Shown in pieces: positions 1 to 6,842 of a DNA stretch of 14,488 nucleotides. The notes beneath the pieces are model-generated. The model searched no databases, had not been told where the DNA came from, and saw nothing but the letters and a program-made list of their open reading frames with translations. How positions within the stretch are numbered: position 1 is the first letter of the stretch; each line of letters starts with the position of its first letter. A program made the translations under genes and the position numbers. Source of the DNA: JBOHPP01 sp050731755 (lineage in GTDB: Bacteria; Methylomirabilota; Methylomirabilia; Rokubacteriales; CSP1-6); contig JBOHPP010000044.1 of assembly GCA_050731755.1 (NCBI GenBank), positions 1 to 14,488 of the forward strand, given 5' to 3'.

Positions 1-119
1 CCGCCGACGCGGGGTGGTCGCGGCGTGTGGAGCGCCCGGATGGTCCTGACGGCAAAGGCATTGTCATCAACTCGCTGGCCTCCCGAGGGGAGGATGTGCA
101 AGAGGTTACCCCGAGCTGT
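1..119. other. Left flank, no supported gene
   Basis: This stretch lies downstream of the acetyltransferase stop. It contains a small inverted repeat at 79-93 (CCTCCC, 3-nt loop, GGGAGG) without a T-tract, which could be a weak terminator for the minus-strand genes. On the minus strand an ATG at 67 opens a frame of 22 codons to the window edge, with a GGGAGG about 11 nt upstream. It could be the start of a further minus-strand gene, but 22 codons are too few to recognise anything. Plus-strand frames are open here too, but they continue antisense through the acetyltransferase, so I do not count them. Confidence 0.3.
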
Positions 120-620
120 TCATCCCCTTGCCTCTCCGTCGGCGCTCCCGGCTCGAAGCCTCAATTCGAGGAACGTGGTTCCCGCGACGGGATTGTGGCG
201 GTACGCGGCGATCGGCGCGAACCCGAGCGAGGCGTACAGCGCCTGAGCTTCGTTCATGAACGGAAGGGTATCGAGGACCATCCGCTCGTAGCCGAGCCGC
301 CGTCCCTCGGCGATGATGCCTTCGGTGAGCACGCGACCGGCGCCCGACCCACGGCCCTCGGGGACGACGTAGAGCCGCTTCATCTCGCACACACCCTCGG
401 AAAACTTGCGCAGCGCGACGCAGCCGATCATGGTCGCGTCACGCTCGGCCAGCAGCAGGGCGCCGTCGGGCGGGCCGTACACGCGCGCGAGATTCGAGAT
501 CTCGTCGTCGAAATTCTGAAAGCTCAGATCGAGGCGAAGCGACGCGGCGTAGGCCTCGATCAGTCCTCGCGCCGTGGCCCATCGCCCGGCGGAGTCGGCG
601 TGAGCGAGTCGGATCGCCAC
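120..620 (-). CDS. GNAT-family N-acetyltransferase
   Basis: A 166-residue protein, the usual size for a single GNAT domain. GNAT enzymes move an acetyl group from acetyl-CoA to an amine; the substrate cannot be told here. The acetyl-CoA pyrophosphate-binding motif A is clear at about residues 81-100: KRLYVVPEGRGSGAG gives the R/Q-x-x-G-x-G/A loop (R90, G91, G93, G95) after a beta strand. It is followed by the helix and the strand around RMVLDTL. The C-terminal motif B contains MNEAQALYASLGF (residues 122-134), typical of the family. ATG start on the minus strand at 620, 15 nt after the stop of the upstream hotdog gene, so the two are probably cotranscribed. The substrate pocket residues do not point to a named subfamily. 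Confidence 0.9.
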   Translation of the reverse strand: MAIRLAHADSAGRWATARGLIEAYAASLRLDLSFQNFDDEISNLARVYGPPDGALLLAERDATMIGCVALRKFSEGVCEMKRLYVVPEGRGSGAGRVLTEGIIAEGRRLGYERMVLDTLPFMNEAQALYASLGFAPIAAYRHNPVAGTTFLELRLRAGSADGEARG

Positions 621-635
621 GGCGTCGCGCCGCCG

Positions 636-1472
636 TCAGCGCGTGTACGCGGGGAAGACGCGGCGAAGGATGTCCCCTGAATTGAGGGCGAGCAGGCCGG
701 TGACGAGCCGGCGGGCGGCGCCGCGGACGGCGACGAACGTGATCCGCCCGCTGGCCACGAGGTGTCCGGAGACGTCGGAGGCGGTGACCGCGGTCTCCCA
801 GAAGCGGTCGTCGTCGCGCGCCCGCGTGTGGCTCCGCGCCCCGGCGACGACGATGGGCGCGCCGAACGGGATCGACCGGTGGAGCGTCACCGTGAGCTCG
901 GTCGTCATGCCCGATTCGCCGCTGGCCAGCGCGCCCAGCCAGAACGCCGCCTCGTCGAGGAGCGTCGTCAACGCCACCGGCGCCAGCGTGCCGTCGACCG
1001 CCCGGAACGTGTCGCGGGGGCGCCAGACGCCGGCGACGACGGTGTCGTCGTGACCGAGCTGCACGCGGAGGCCGAGGACATTGTCCACGCCGCAGGCGAA
1101 GCACGTCGTGGAGACCGGCAGCGGCTGCCGGGTCGCCGGCGGCGGCGCCAGCGGCCGCGGATGGTCACTGGGCGGCACGCCCAGTCGGCCCTCCACCAGC
1201 GTCGCGCTGGAACCATCCAGGAGGCGGCAGGCGAGCGCGCCATCGGCCTTCGCCGTGATCAACCGGAGCGGGACGCCGAGCGGGACGCGCTTGCGGTAGA
1301 AGCCGCTCACCTGGTGCGGGCCCGGACCCTCGGCGAGCAGATGGAACGCCGCCAGCACCGAGCCGCCGTGCGCGGTTTCCGGCAGCCCCTGGAACGCGGG
1401 ATCCACCGTGAGGATCAGCTCGTCGCCATGGTCCTCGAGATTCCGACGCAGAAGGGCGTCCGTCGTCGTCAT
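636..1472 (-). CDS. Double-hotdog (PaaI/4HBT-like) thioesterase-type protein
   Basis: A 278-residue protein that reads as two hotdog domains in tandem. The first spans about residues 15-100 and holds AHGGSVLAAFHLLAE (34-48), the hotdog helix preceded by the H-G-G turn seen in PaaI-like thioesterases. The second spans about 120-250 and holds LTTLLDEAAFWLGAL at the equivalent place (168-182), with D173/E174 where hotdog thioesterases often carry an acidic catalytic residue. A Cys pair (C124, C127, in TCFACGVDN) opens the second half, a signature common in PaaI-like proteins. Acyl-CoA thioester hydrolysis is the family expectation; hydratases share the fold. It is first of a minus-strand pair with the acetyltransferase. 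The start at 1472 has only a weak GAG upstream. Confidence 0.75.
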   Translation of the reverse strand: MTTTDALLRRNLEDHGDELILTVDPAFQGLPETAHGGSVLAAFHLLAEGPGPHQVSGFYRKRVPLGVPLRLITAKADGALACRLLDGSSATLVEGRLGVPPSDHPRPLAPPPATRQPLPVSTTCFACGVDNVLGLRVQLGHDDTVVAGVWRPRDTFRAVDGTLAPVALTTLLDEAAFWLGALASGESGMTTELTVTLHRSIPFGAPIVVAGARSHTRARDDDRFWETAVTASDVSGHLVASGRITFVAVRGAARRLVTGLLALNSGDILRRVFPAYTR

Positions 1473-1617
1473 GCGGAGTCGCTCGTGCCGATTCTAGCCC
1501 ACTGCGTCGCTCTCCGGGCCCCGGCCCGATCACTTGTCCCGGCCGGCCGGCGACGGAGCGTTTATACTGAGTCGCGCGACGCGCGTGCGGACGCCGCCGT
1601 CGGGCAGGGGTGGCGCA
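1473..1617. promoter_or_regulatory. Divergent intergenic region with weak -10-like elements
   Basis: These 145 bp separate the minus-strand hotdog gene from the plus-strand BFN gene, so both promoters should lie here. On the plus strand TATACT at 1563-1568 (5 of 6 to TATAAT) stands about 50 nt before the BFN start, but no -35 match sits at 16-18 bp. On the minus strand TAGAAT at 1491-1496 stands about 19 nt before the hotdog start, also without a good -35. A 12-bp GC palindrome CCGGCCGGCCGG lies at 1539-1550; in DNA this GC-rich it may be chance. Confidence 0.3.
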
Positions 1618-2145
1618 ATGGACAGGATCGGTCGCGTGGCAGTGATCGCCCTGATCGCGGTCGGACTCACCGGCGCCACCGGCCGCGGGGATGCCCCGCG
1701 AGAGGCCCCGGGGGCCAAGCCGAACGGCCCGCAAGAGGTCGAGGTCGTGGCCGTGTACCTCGATCCCCAGGTGCAGGCGCCCAAGGTGATCCTGGAGCGC
1801 AAGCGCGATCGGCGCCGCTTCGACATGGTGATCGGCCTGGCCGAGATGAACGGCATCGCCATTCCGCTGAACGGTGTCACGCCGCCGCGGCCGCTCACCC
1901 ACGATCTCTTCCTCACGCTCTTCGGGCGGCTCAAAGTCAGCCTCACCCGGGTGACCATCACCGACCTGCGGGACGACATCTACTACGCCACCCTGCACCT
2001 CACCAGCGCGACGGGCGAGATGACGCTCGACTCGCGCCCCTCGGACGCCATCGCGCTGGCCATCCGGGCTCGGGCCCCGGTGCTGGTGGAGGATCGCGTG
2101 TTCGACAAGGCGGGCCAGCCGGGACCCCGCCGGCCCTCTATCTGA
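1618..2145 (+). CDS. BFN-domain (DUF151, bifunctional nuclease-like) protein with signal-peptide-like N terminus
   Basis: The 175-residue product has the DUF151/BFN domain at about residues 40-165. Landmarks are RPLTHDL (91-97), the strand around YYATLHL (122-128) and DSRPSDAIALAIR (138-150), the most conserved stretch of the family. BFN proteins have been reported with nuclease activity in plants and crystallised from Thermotoga; the bacterial role is unsettled. Unusually, the domain is preceded by a signal-like segment: basic n-region (R3, R6), hydrophobic residues 7-19, then a G/A-rich stretch. There is no lipobox Cys. I chose the ATG at 1618 because AGGGG sits 7 nt before it and it yields this leader; the frame also opens from a TTG at 1534 but the extra 28 residues look non-coding. 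The AAA+ gene starts 4 nt after the stop, so the two are coupled. Confidence 0.85.
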   Translation: MDRIGRVAVIALIAVGLTGATGRGDAPREAPGAKPNGPQEVEVVAVYLDPQVQAPKVILERKRDRRRFDMVIGLAEMNGIAIPLNGVTPPRPLTHDLFLTLFGRLKVSLTRVTITDLRDDIYYATLHLTSATGEMTLDSRPSDAIALAIRARAPVLVEDRVFDKAGQPGPRRPSI

Positions 2146-2149
2146 GACC

Positions 2150-3091
2150 ATGCCACCGCGCGAGACCGACGATCTCCAATGGGCGCTCCAGCGGCGGCTG
2201 GAGGACGTGTTCAGCAAGATCGGGGAGAAGTACGGCGACCTGACCGGCCGGGTGGAGACCCTGATCCAGCCCGAAGTCTCCTTCGAGGAGGTGGGCGGTC
2301 AACACCAGGCCAAGGCCATGCTGCGGGGGTTCGCCACCGCGCTCACCGCTCCCGAGCGCTACCGCGACTGGGGGATCGAGCCGCCCAAGGGCGTGCTGCT
2401 CTACGGCCCGCCCGGCACCGGCAAGGCCATGCTGGCCCGCGCGCTGGCCGGCGCTTCGGAGGCGATCTTCTTCCGCCTGAAGCTCCTCAACGTCACCTCG
2501 AAGTTCGGGGCCAACACCGGCGAGCTGCTCCAGGAGATCCTGCGCATCGCCATCGGTGAAGGCCGCGCCGTCTTCCTCATGGAAGAGCTCGACGCTCTCT
2601 CCCTCGAGCACCTCCTGCCGCCGCCTCAGGCCCGGGAGGCGAGCGCCCGTCTGGTGGCCGCCCTCTGCGAGAAGCTCGACGCCATGGACGCCTCGGCGCG
2701 CGTGCTGGTGGTGGGCTCGACCAGCCGCACCGACGCGCTCGACCCCGCCCTGGTGGCGCCCGGGCGCCTCGACCACCTCGTGGAGGTGGCCCTGCCCGAC
2801 GCCGCCGATCAGCAGGAGATCCTCGAGCTCATGCGGGCCAGGACCGAGAAGCACGCCGGCCGGCCGTTGTTCGAGCCGGTCGACCATCGCAGCGTGTTGC
2901 CCCTGATGGGCGGCTTGAGCGGCGCCGACATCTCCGAGATCTTGAGACGGGCCCTGGAGGCCAAGGTGCACCGCGCCGCCGCCGACGGGCAGGCGTCGCT
3001 GGTGAGCACGGCCGACTTGCTGGAGGCCATCGACGGCTACAAGCGCGTCCGGGGCGTCGTGGAGAAGATCCGCTACGGGCAATACCTCTAA
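2150..3091 (+). CDS. AAA+ family protein with degenerate ATPase motifs
   Basis: A 313-residue single-domain AAA+ protein of the classic FtsH/PAN/p97 clade. Order: short helical N terminus (about 8-37), entry motif VSFEEVGGQHQAK (43-55), WGIEPPKGVLLYGPPGTGK (74-92), pore-loop-like SKFGANTG (117-124), Walker B region 141-150, sensor 1 at 186-192, Arg-finger loop 201-206, sensor-2 helix GGLSGADISEIL (254-265). Several normally invariant residues are changed. Walker A reads GPPGTGKA, the Thr/Ser after Lys92 being Ala93. The Walker B Asp is Glu145, with catalytic Glu146 kept. The sensor 1 Asn is Ser192. The first Arg finger is Ala203, with Arg206 kept. There is no protease domain or membrane anchor. 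It may bind ATP but hydrolyse it poorly, or act as a scaffold; that is inference. It starts 4 nt after the BFN stop and lies 9 nt before the thioesterase gene. Confidence 0.88.
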   Translation: MPPRETDDLQWALQRRLEDVFSKIGEKYGDLTGRVETLIQPEVSFEEVGGQHQAKAMLRGFATALTAPERYRDWGIEPPKGVLLYGPPGTGKAMLARALAGASEAIFFRLKLLNVTSKFGANTGELLQEILRIAIGEGRAVFLMEELDALSLEHLLPPPQAREASARLVAALCEKLDAMDASARVLVVGSTSRTDALDPALVAPGRLDHLVEVALPDAADQQEILELMRARTEKHAGRPLFEPVDHRSVLPLMGGLSGADISEILRRALEAKVHRAAADGQASLVSTADLLEAIDGYKRVRGVVEKIRYGQYL

Positions 3092-3100
3092 ATCCGCGGC

Positions 3101-3520
3101 ATGATCGCGACCACGCGGATCCGGGTCCGCTACAAGGACACCGATTGCATGAAGGTCGTGTACTACGGCAACTACCTCACGTACTTCGAAGTGGGGCGCG
3201 TGGAGTACCTCCGCCAGGCCGGCATGGCCATGGCCGAGGTCGATCAGAAGATCCATATGCCGGTGGTGGAGACGCTGGTGCGCTACCTGCGGCCGGCCCG
3301 CCTGGACGACCTGCTCGACGTCCGCTGCTGGGTGAGCGAGCGCAAGCGCGCTTCGTTCCGGTTCGGTTACGACGTCCGCAACGAGGTCGGCGAGGCGGTC
3401 GCCGCCGGCTACACGCTGCACGCCTGCTGGGATCCGGCCACCAGTCGGATGATCGCCATCCCGATCTGGCTCCAGCAGATGATGCCGGTCGTTCCGCACG
3501 GCCCGGCCGAGCGTGTATAA
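3101..3520 (+). CDS. YbgC/4HBT-family acyl-CoA thioesterase
   Basis: A 139-residue single hotdog protein, standard length for YbgC-type thioesterases that hydrolyse acyl-CoA thioesters in the cytoplasm. The N-terminal signature is RVRYKDTDCMKVVYYGNY (8-25) followed by LTYFEVGRVEYLRQAG. Asp15, the second Asp of DTD, matches the catalytic Asp18 of E. coli YbgC. The His common in the HASY-type segment is Tyr here (YYGNY), as in some related proteins. In many Gram-negatives ybgC heads the tol-pal operon; here it follows the AAA+ gene by 9 nt and precedes the ABC operon, while a YbgF-like gene lies over 10 kb away. No clear Shine-Dalgarno precedes the ATG, so translation may be coupled to the upstream gene. 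Confidence 0.88.
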   Translation: MIATTRIRVRYKDTDCMKVVYYGNYLTYFEVGRVEYLRQAGMAMAEVDQKIHMPVVETLVRYLRPARLDDLLDVRCWVSERKRASFRFGYDVRNEVGEAVAAGYTLHACWDPATSRMIAIPIWLQQMMPVVPHGPAERV

Positions 3521-3521
3521 T
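3492..3521 (+). promoter_or_regulatory. Candidate promoter for the ABC operon
   Basis: A perfect TATAAT lies at 3516-3521, overlapping the thioesterase stop codon and 24 nt before the ATG of the ABC ATPase gene. A weak -35 candidate, TTCCGC at 3492-3497, is 18 bp upstream (3 of 6 to TTGACA). A perfect hexamer is noticeable in DNA this GC-rich, but the poor -35 and the coding constraint on the overlapping stop codon keep confidence low. Confidence 0.4.
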
Positions 3522-3545
3522 GCGTGACCGGCTGAGCCGCCTCGT

Positions 3546-4529
3546 ATGATCGAGGTCCAAAATCTCACGAAGCATTACGGTCCCGTCACCGCCATCCGCG
3601 ATGTGTCGTTCAGCGTCGCGCCCGGCCAGATCGTCGGTTTCCTCGGGCCCAACGGCGCCGGCAAATCGACGACCATGCGCATCCTGGCCTGCTTCATGCC
3701 CGCCTCCAGCGGCTCGGCGCGGGTGGCCGGCTACGACGTGTTCCGCGAGTCGATGGACGTCCGCCGTCGCATCGGCTACCTGCCGGAGACCGTGCCGCTC
3801 TACTCGGACATGCGAGTGACCCCCTACCTGGAGTTCGTCGCCGAGGTGAAGGGGGTCGGGCGCACCGAGCGCACCCGCCGGGTGGGCGAGGTGATGGAGC
3901 GCTGCCTGATCAGCGACGTGCAGAACCGGCTGATCGGCAAGCTCTCCAAGGGGTACCGGCAGCGCGTCGGCCTGGCCCAGGCCATCATCAACGACCCCCA
4001 CGTGCTGATCCTCGACGAGCCGACCATCGGTCTCGACCCCCAGCAGATCACCGAGATCCGCGCCCTGATCAAGTCCTTCGCCGGCGAGCACACCGTGATC
4101 CTGTCCACGCACATCCTGCCCGAGGTGTCGATGGTGTGCAGCGGCGTCATCATCATCAACAAAGGCATGATCGTGGCTCAGGGCGCGATCGACACGCTGG
4201 TCGAACAGTTCTTCCCCACCTCGCGGGTGGAGGTGGAGGTGGCCGGCCCGCCGGCGGCGGTGCGTGAGGGCATGCGGCGGATCGCGGGCGTGCTCGACGT
4301 GCGGGAGCAGCCACTGGGCGACGGGCGGATGACGTACGTGGTGGAATCGGCCCGAGGCCGCGACGTGCGGGGCGAGATTTTCCTGCTGGCCTCCCAGCAG
4401 CGCTGGGAGCTGCGGGAGCTGCGGCGGGTGGGCATGACCCTGGAGGAGGTCTTCATCCGGGTCGTGGCCGGCGAGGAGACGGCGGGCGACGAGAAGAAGA
4501 CGGCAGCGACGGAGGAGGGCCAGCCGTGA
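3546..4529 (+). CDS. ABC transporter ATP-binding protein (GldA-like, ABC-2 exporter type)
   Basis: A 327-residue ATPase subunit with all main ABC motifs: Walker A GPNGAGKST (34-42), signature LSKGYRQR (133-140), Walker B HVLILDE (152-158), D-loop GLDP and H-loop His189 (STH). The Q-loop position reads GYLPETVPLY with Glu, as is common in GldA-type subunits of ABC-2 exporters. About 110 residues follow the nucleotide-binding domain (from about 215), a C-terminal extension ending in a charged E/K/T-rich tail. It should power the permease encoded next, whose GTG start overlaps this stop by 4 nt; a GGAGGAGGG for that gene lies inside this one's end. The transported substrate is unknown. In Bacteroidetes GldA/GldF/GldG are gliding-linked, but homologous operons are common in non-gliders. 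Confidence 0.92.
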   Translation: MIEVQNLTKHYGPVTAIRDVSFSVAPGQIVGFLGPNGAGKSTTMRILACFMPASSGSARVAGYDVFRESMDVRRRIGYLPETVPLYSDMRVTPYLEFVAEVKGVGRTERTRRVGEVMERCLISDVQNRLIGKLSKGYRQRVGLAQAIINDPHVLILDEPTIGLDPQQITEIRALIKSFAGEHTVILSTHILPEVSMVCSGVIIINKGMIVAQGAIDTLVEQFFPTSRVEVEVAGPPAAVREGMRRIAGVLDVREQPLGDGRMTYVVESARGRDVRGEIFLLASQQRWELRELRRVGMTLEEVFIRVVAGEETAGDEKKTAATEEGQP

Positions 4530-5293
4530 AAGTGTGGCCGATCTTCAAGAAGGAGATGCGCCTCTACTTCACCTCACCCATCGCCTGGGCCATCCTCACC
4601 GCGTTCGCCTTCATCACCGGCTACTTCTTCTACTCGATCTTCGCGTACTTCACGCTGGCCTCCATGCAGTCGATGATGAACCCCGCGATGGCCCGCGAGA
4701 TGAACGTGACGGACAGCGTCCTGCGCCCGCTCTTCTCCAACGTGAGCGTCATCCTGCTCCTGCTCATGCCGCTGGTCACCATGCGCCTGTTCGCCGAGGA
4801 GCGACGGTCGGGAACCATCGAGCTGCTCCTGACTTACCCGGTCCGGGACGGCGCCGTGTTGCTCGGCAAGTACCTGGCCGCCTTCGCCATCTACGGGCTG
4901 ATGCTGGCCGTCACGCTGGTGTACCCGGCCCTGGTGATGTATTTCGCCCGCGTCGAGTGGGGCGTGCTGGCGACGGGCTACTTCGGGCTCCTGCTCATGG
5001 GCGCCACCTTCCTGGCCGTGGGCCTGTTCGCCTCGTCGCTGACCGAGAACCAGATCGTCGCCTCCATCACCACGTTCGGCATCCTCCTGATCTTCTGGGT
5101 GGTCGGCTGGTCGGCCGACTACCTGGGCGGCCCCTGGGGTCGGGTGCTGTCCCATGTCTCGCTGCTCGAACACTTCGACTCCTTCGCCAAGGGCGTCCTC
5201 GATACCAAGGACATCCTCTACTATGTGAACTTCACCGTGCTGGCGCTTTTCCTCACCCTGAAGTCGCTGGAAGCGCGCCGGTGGAAGGGCTAG
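4526..5293 (+). CDS. ABC-2 type permease (GldF-like)
   Basis: A 255-residue inner-membrane protein with about six hydrophobic segments, near residues 17-42, 68-86, 112-135, 145-170, 175-197 and 228-246. The N terminus (WPIFKKEMRLYFTSPIAW) and the cytoplasmic loop FAEERRSGTIELLLTYPV after the second segment are hallmarks of the GldF/ABC-2 permease group. It should form the membrane channel with the upstream ATPase. The GTG start at 4526 overlaps the ATPase stop as GTGA and is preceded by a strong GGAGGAGGG. The stop abuts the ATG of the next gene with no spacer, so the two are translationally coupled. Confidence 0.92.
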   Translation: MKVWPIFKKEMRLYFTSPIAWAILTAFAFITGYFFYSIFAYFTLASMQSMMNPAMAREMNVTDSVLRPLFSNVSVILLLLMPLVTMRLFAEERRSGTIELLLTYPVRDGAVLLGKYLAAFAIYGLMLAVTLVYPALVMYFARVEWGVLATGYFGLLLMGATFLAVGLFASSLTENQIVASITTFGILLIFWVVGWSADYLGGPWGRVLSHVSLLEHFDSFAKGVLDTKDILYYVNFTVLALFLTLKSLEARRWKG

Positions 5294-6826
5294 ATGAAGC
5301 GCGCGCTTGACTGGGCCGGCTACGTCGGCATCGTGCTCCTGGTGGGCGCGGTGCTCCTGCCCTTCGCGCGTCCGGAGTGGACCCGCGTGCGCTGGGGCCT
5401 CGTCATCGCCGGAGTGGTCCTGGTCGTCCTCTCCCTGCTGGTGCACCTCAAGATGGGGGGGCTCCTGAGCGGGCGCACGGCGCGGTACGGGATCAACACG
5501 GCGGTGGCCGTCGTCCTCTTGCTGGGCATCATCGGCTTCGTGGAGGCGGTATCCTACCGCCACAACGCCCGGCTCGATCTCACCGAGAACAAGCGCTTCA
5601 GCCTGGCCCCCCAGACCATCGAGCTGCTGCGGGCCCTCAAGACCGACGTGAGCGCCGTCGCCTTCTTCCGCAGCGATCAGCCGGGCAAGCGCCTGGCCGA
5701 GGAGCTGCTCAAGCAGTTCGCCCGCCACGCCAACGGCCGCTTCACCTGGCGCGTGGTGGACCCCGACCGCGAGCCGGCCCTGGCCCGCCGCTACGCGGTG
5801 GAGTCCTACGGCACGGTGGTGCTGGAAACCAAGGAGCGCTCGGAGAAGGTCCTCGATGCCGAGGAGGAGAAGCTCACCAACGCGCTGGTGAAGCTCACCC
5901 GTGAGGGCAAGCGCGTCGTCTACGTCGTCCAGGGGCACGGCGAGCACGAGCTGGGCAACACCGACCGCCCGGGGTTCAGCGAAGCCAAGACGGCCCTGGA
6001 GCGGGCCAATTACGAGGTCAAGCCGCTGGCGTTGGCCCGCCAGGAGAAGATGCCCGACGACGCCGCCGTGGTCATCATCGCCGGGCCGCGCACGGAGTTG
6101 CTGGCGCCCGAGCTGGACACCCTGGACAAATACCTGGGCCGCAACGGCAAGCTGCTGGTGATGGTGAACCCCGCCATCCTGGGCGGGGTGCAGGCCGAGG
6201 GGCTCAAGGGCCTCCTCGGGCGGTACGGATTCGAGCTGGGGGACAATCTCGTCATCGAGGCGAACCCGATCGGCCGCCTGTTCGGCATCGGGCCCGAAGT
6301 CCCCATCGTCCAGCAGTACGACGCGCACCCCATCACTCGGGACCTGACGGGCATCAGCACGCTGTTCCCGCTCACGCGCACGGTGGCTGCTACCAAGACT
6401 CCGCCCACCGGCGTGAACGTCCAGCCGCTGGCCCGCACGAGCCCGGAGTCGTGGGGCGAGACCGATCGCGCCTCGCTGCAAGCCGGGCAGGTCAAGGCGG
6501 ATCCGCCCGATCCCAAGGGGCCGCTCACGGTGGCGGCGGTGGCCACCAAGGACAAGGCCCGGATCGTGGTCTGGGGCACCTCGAGCCTCGCCGCCAACCA
6601 GTTCCTGAATTTGCAGGGCAACCGCGACTTCTTCCTCAACACGGTGTCGTGGCTGGCCGAGCAGGAGGACCTGATCTCCATCCGGCCCAAGGACGCCCGG
6701 CAGACGCCGGTCTTCCTCACCTCCCAACAGGCGCAACTCGTCTTCCTGATCCCGGTCGTTGTCGTGCCCGGCCTCGTACTGGTCGGGGGCATCGTGACAC
6801 TCGTGCGGCGCCGCGCCGCCAAGTAA
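5294..6826 (+). CDS. GldG-like ABC transporter auxiliary protein
   Basis: A 510-residue membrane-anchored protein of the GldG/ABC_transp_aux family. Three hydrophobic segments open it (about 8-24, 34-51, 67-86), followed by the family hallmark RLDLTENKRFSLAPQT (93-108). A large domain, presumably periplasmic, then includes VYVVQGHGEHEL and VVIIAGPRTELLAPEL, a ThuA/GATase-like pattern seen in this family. A single C-terminal segment lies at about 483-503, followed by a basic tail. It is thought to associate with the GldA/GldF-type exporter; its biochemical role is not established. The ATG follows the permease stop directly, with GAAGGG just upstream inside the permease gene. The DUF4340 gene begins 16 nt after its stop. 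Confidence 0.9.
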   Translation: MKRALDWAGYVGIVLLVGAVLLPFARPEWTRVRWGLVIAGVVLVVLSLLVHLKMGGLLSGRTARYGINTAVAVVLLLGIIGFVEAVSYRHNARLDLTENKRFSLAPQTIELLRALKTDVSAVAFFRSDQPGKRLAEELLKQFARHANGRFTWRVVDPDREPALARRYAVESYGTVVLETKERSEKVLDAEEEKLTNALVKLTREGKRVVYVVQGHGEHELGNTDRPGFSEAKTALERANYEVKPLALARQEKMPDDAAVVIIAGPRTELLAPELDTLDKYLGRNGKLLVMVNPAILGGVQAEGLKGLLGRYGFELGDNLVIEANPIGRLFGIGPEVPIVQQYDAHPITRDLTGISTLFPLTRTVAATKTPPTGVNVQPLARTSPESWGETDRASLQAGQVKADPPDPKGPLTVAAVATKDKARIVVWGTSSLAANQFLNLQGNRDFFLNTVSWLAEQEDLISIRPKDARQTPVFLTSQQAQLVFLIPVVVVPGLVLVGGIVTLVRRRAAK

Positions 6827-6842
6827 GGGCCCCTCCGAATAC

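Noticed and set aside
27..680. Long plus-strand open frame antisense to the acetyltransferase
   Set aside because: The minus-strand GNAT motifs are clear, and the plus-strand translation is Arg/Gly/Asp-rich without any recognisable domain, as expected for the antisense of GC-rich coding DNA.
2138..3568. Long minus-strand open frame across the AAA+ and thioesterase genes
   Set aside because: It runs antisense to two genes with clear family motifs and yields a His/Gly/Leu-rich, low-complexity product.
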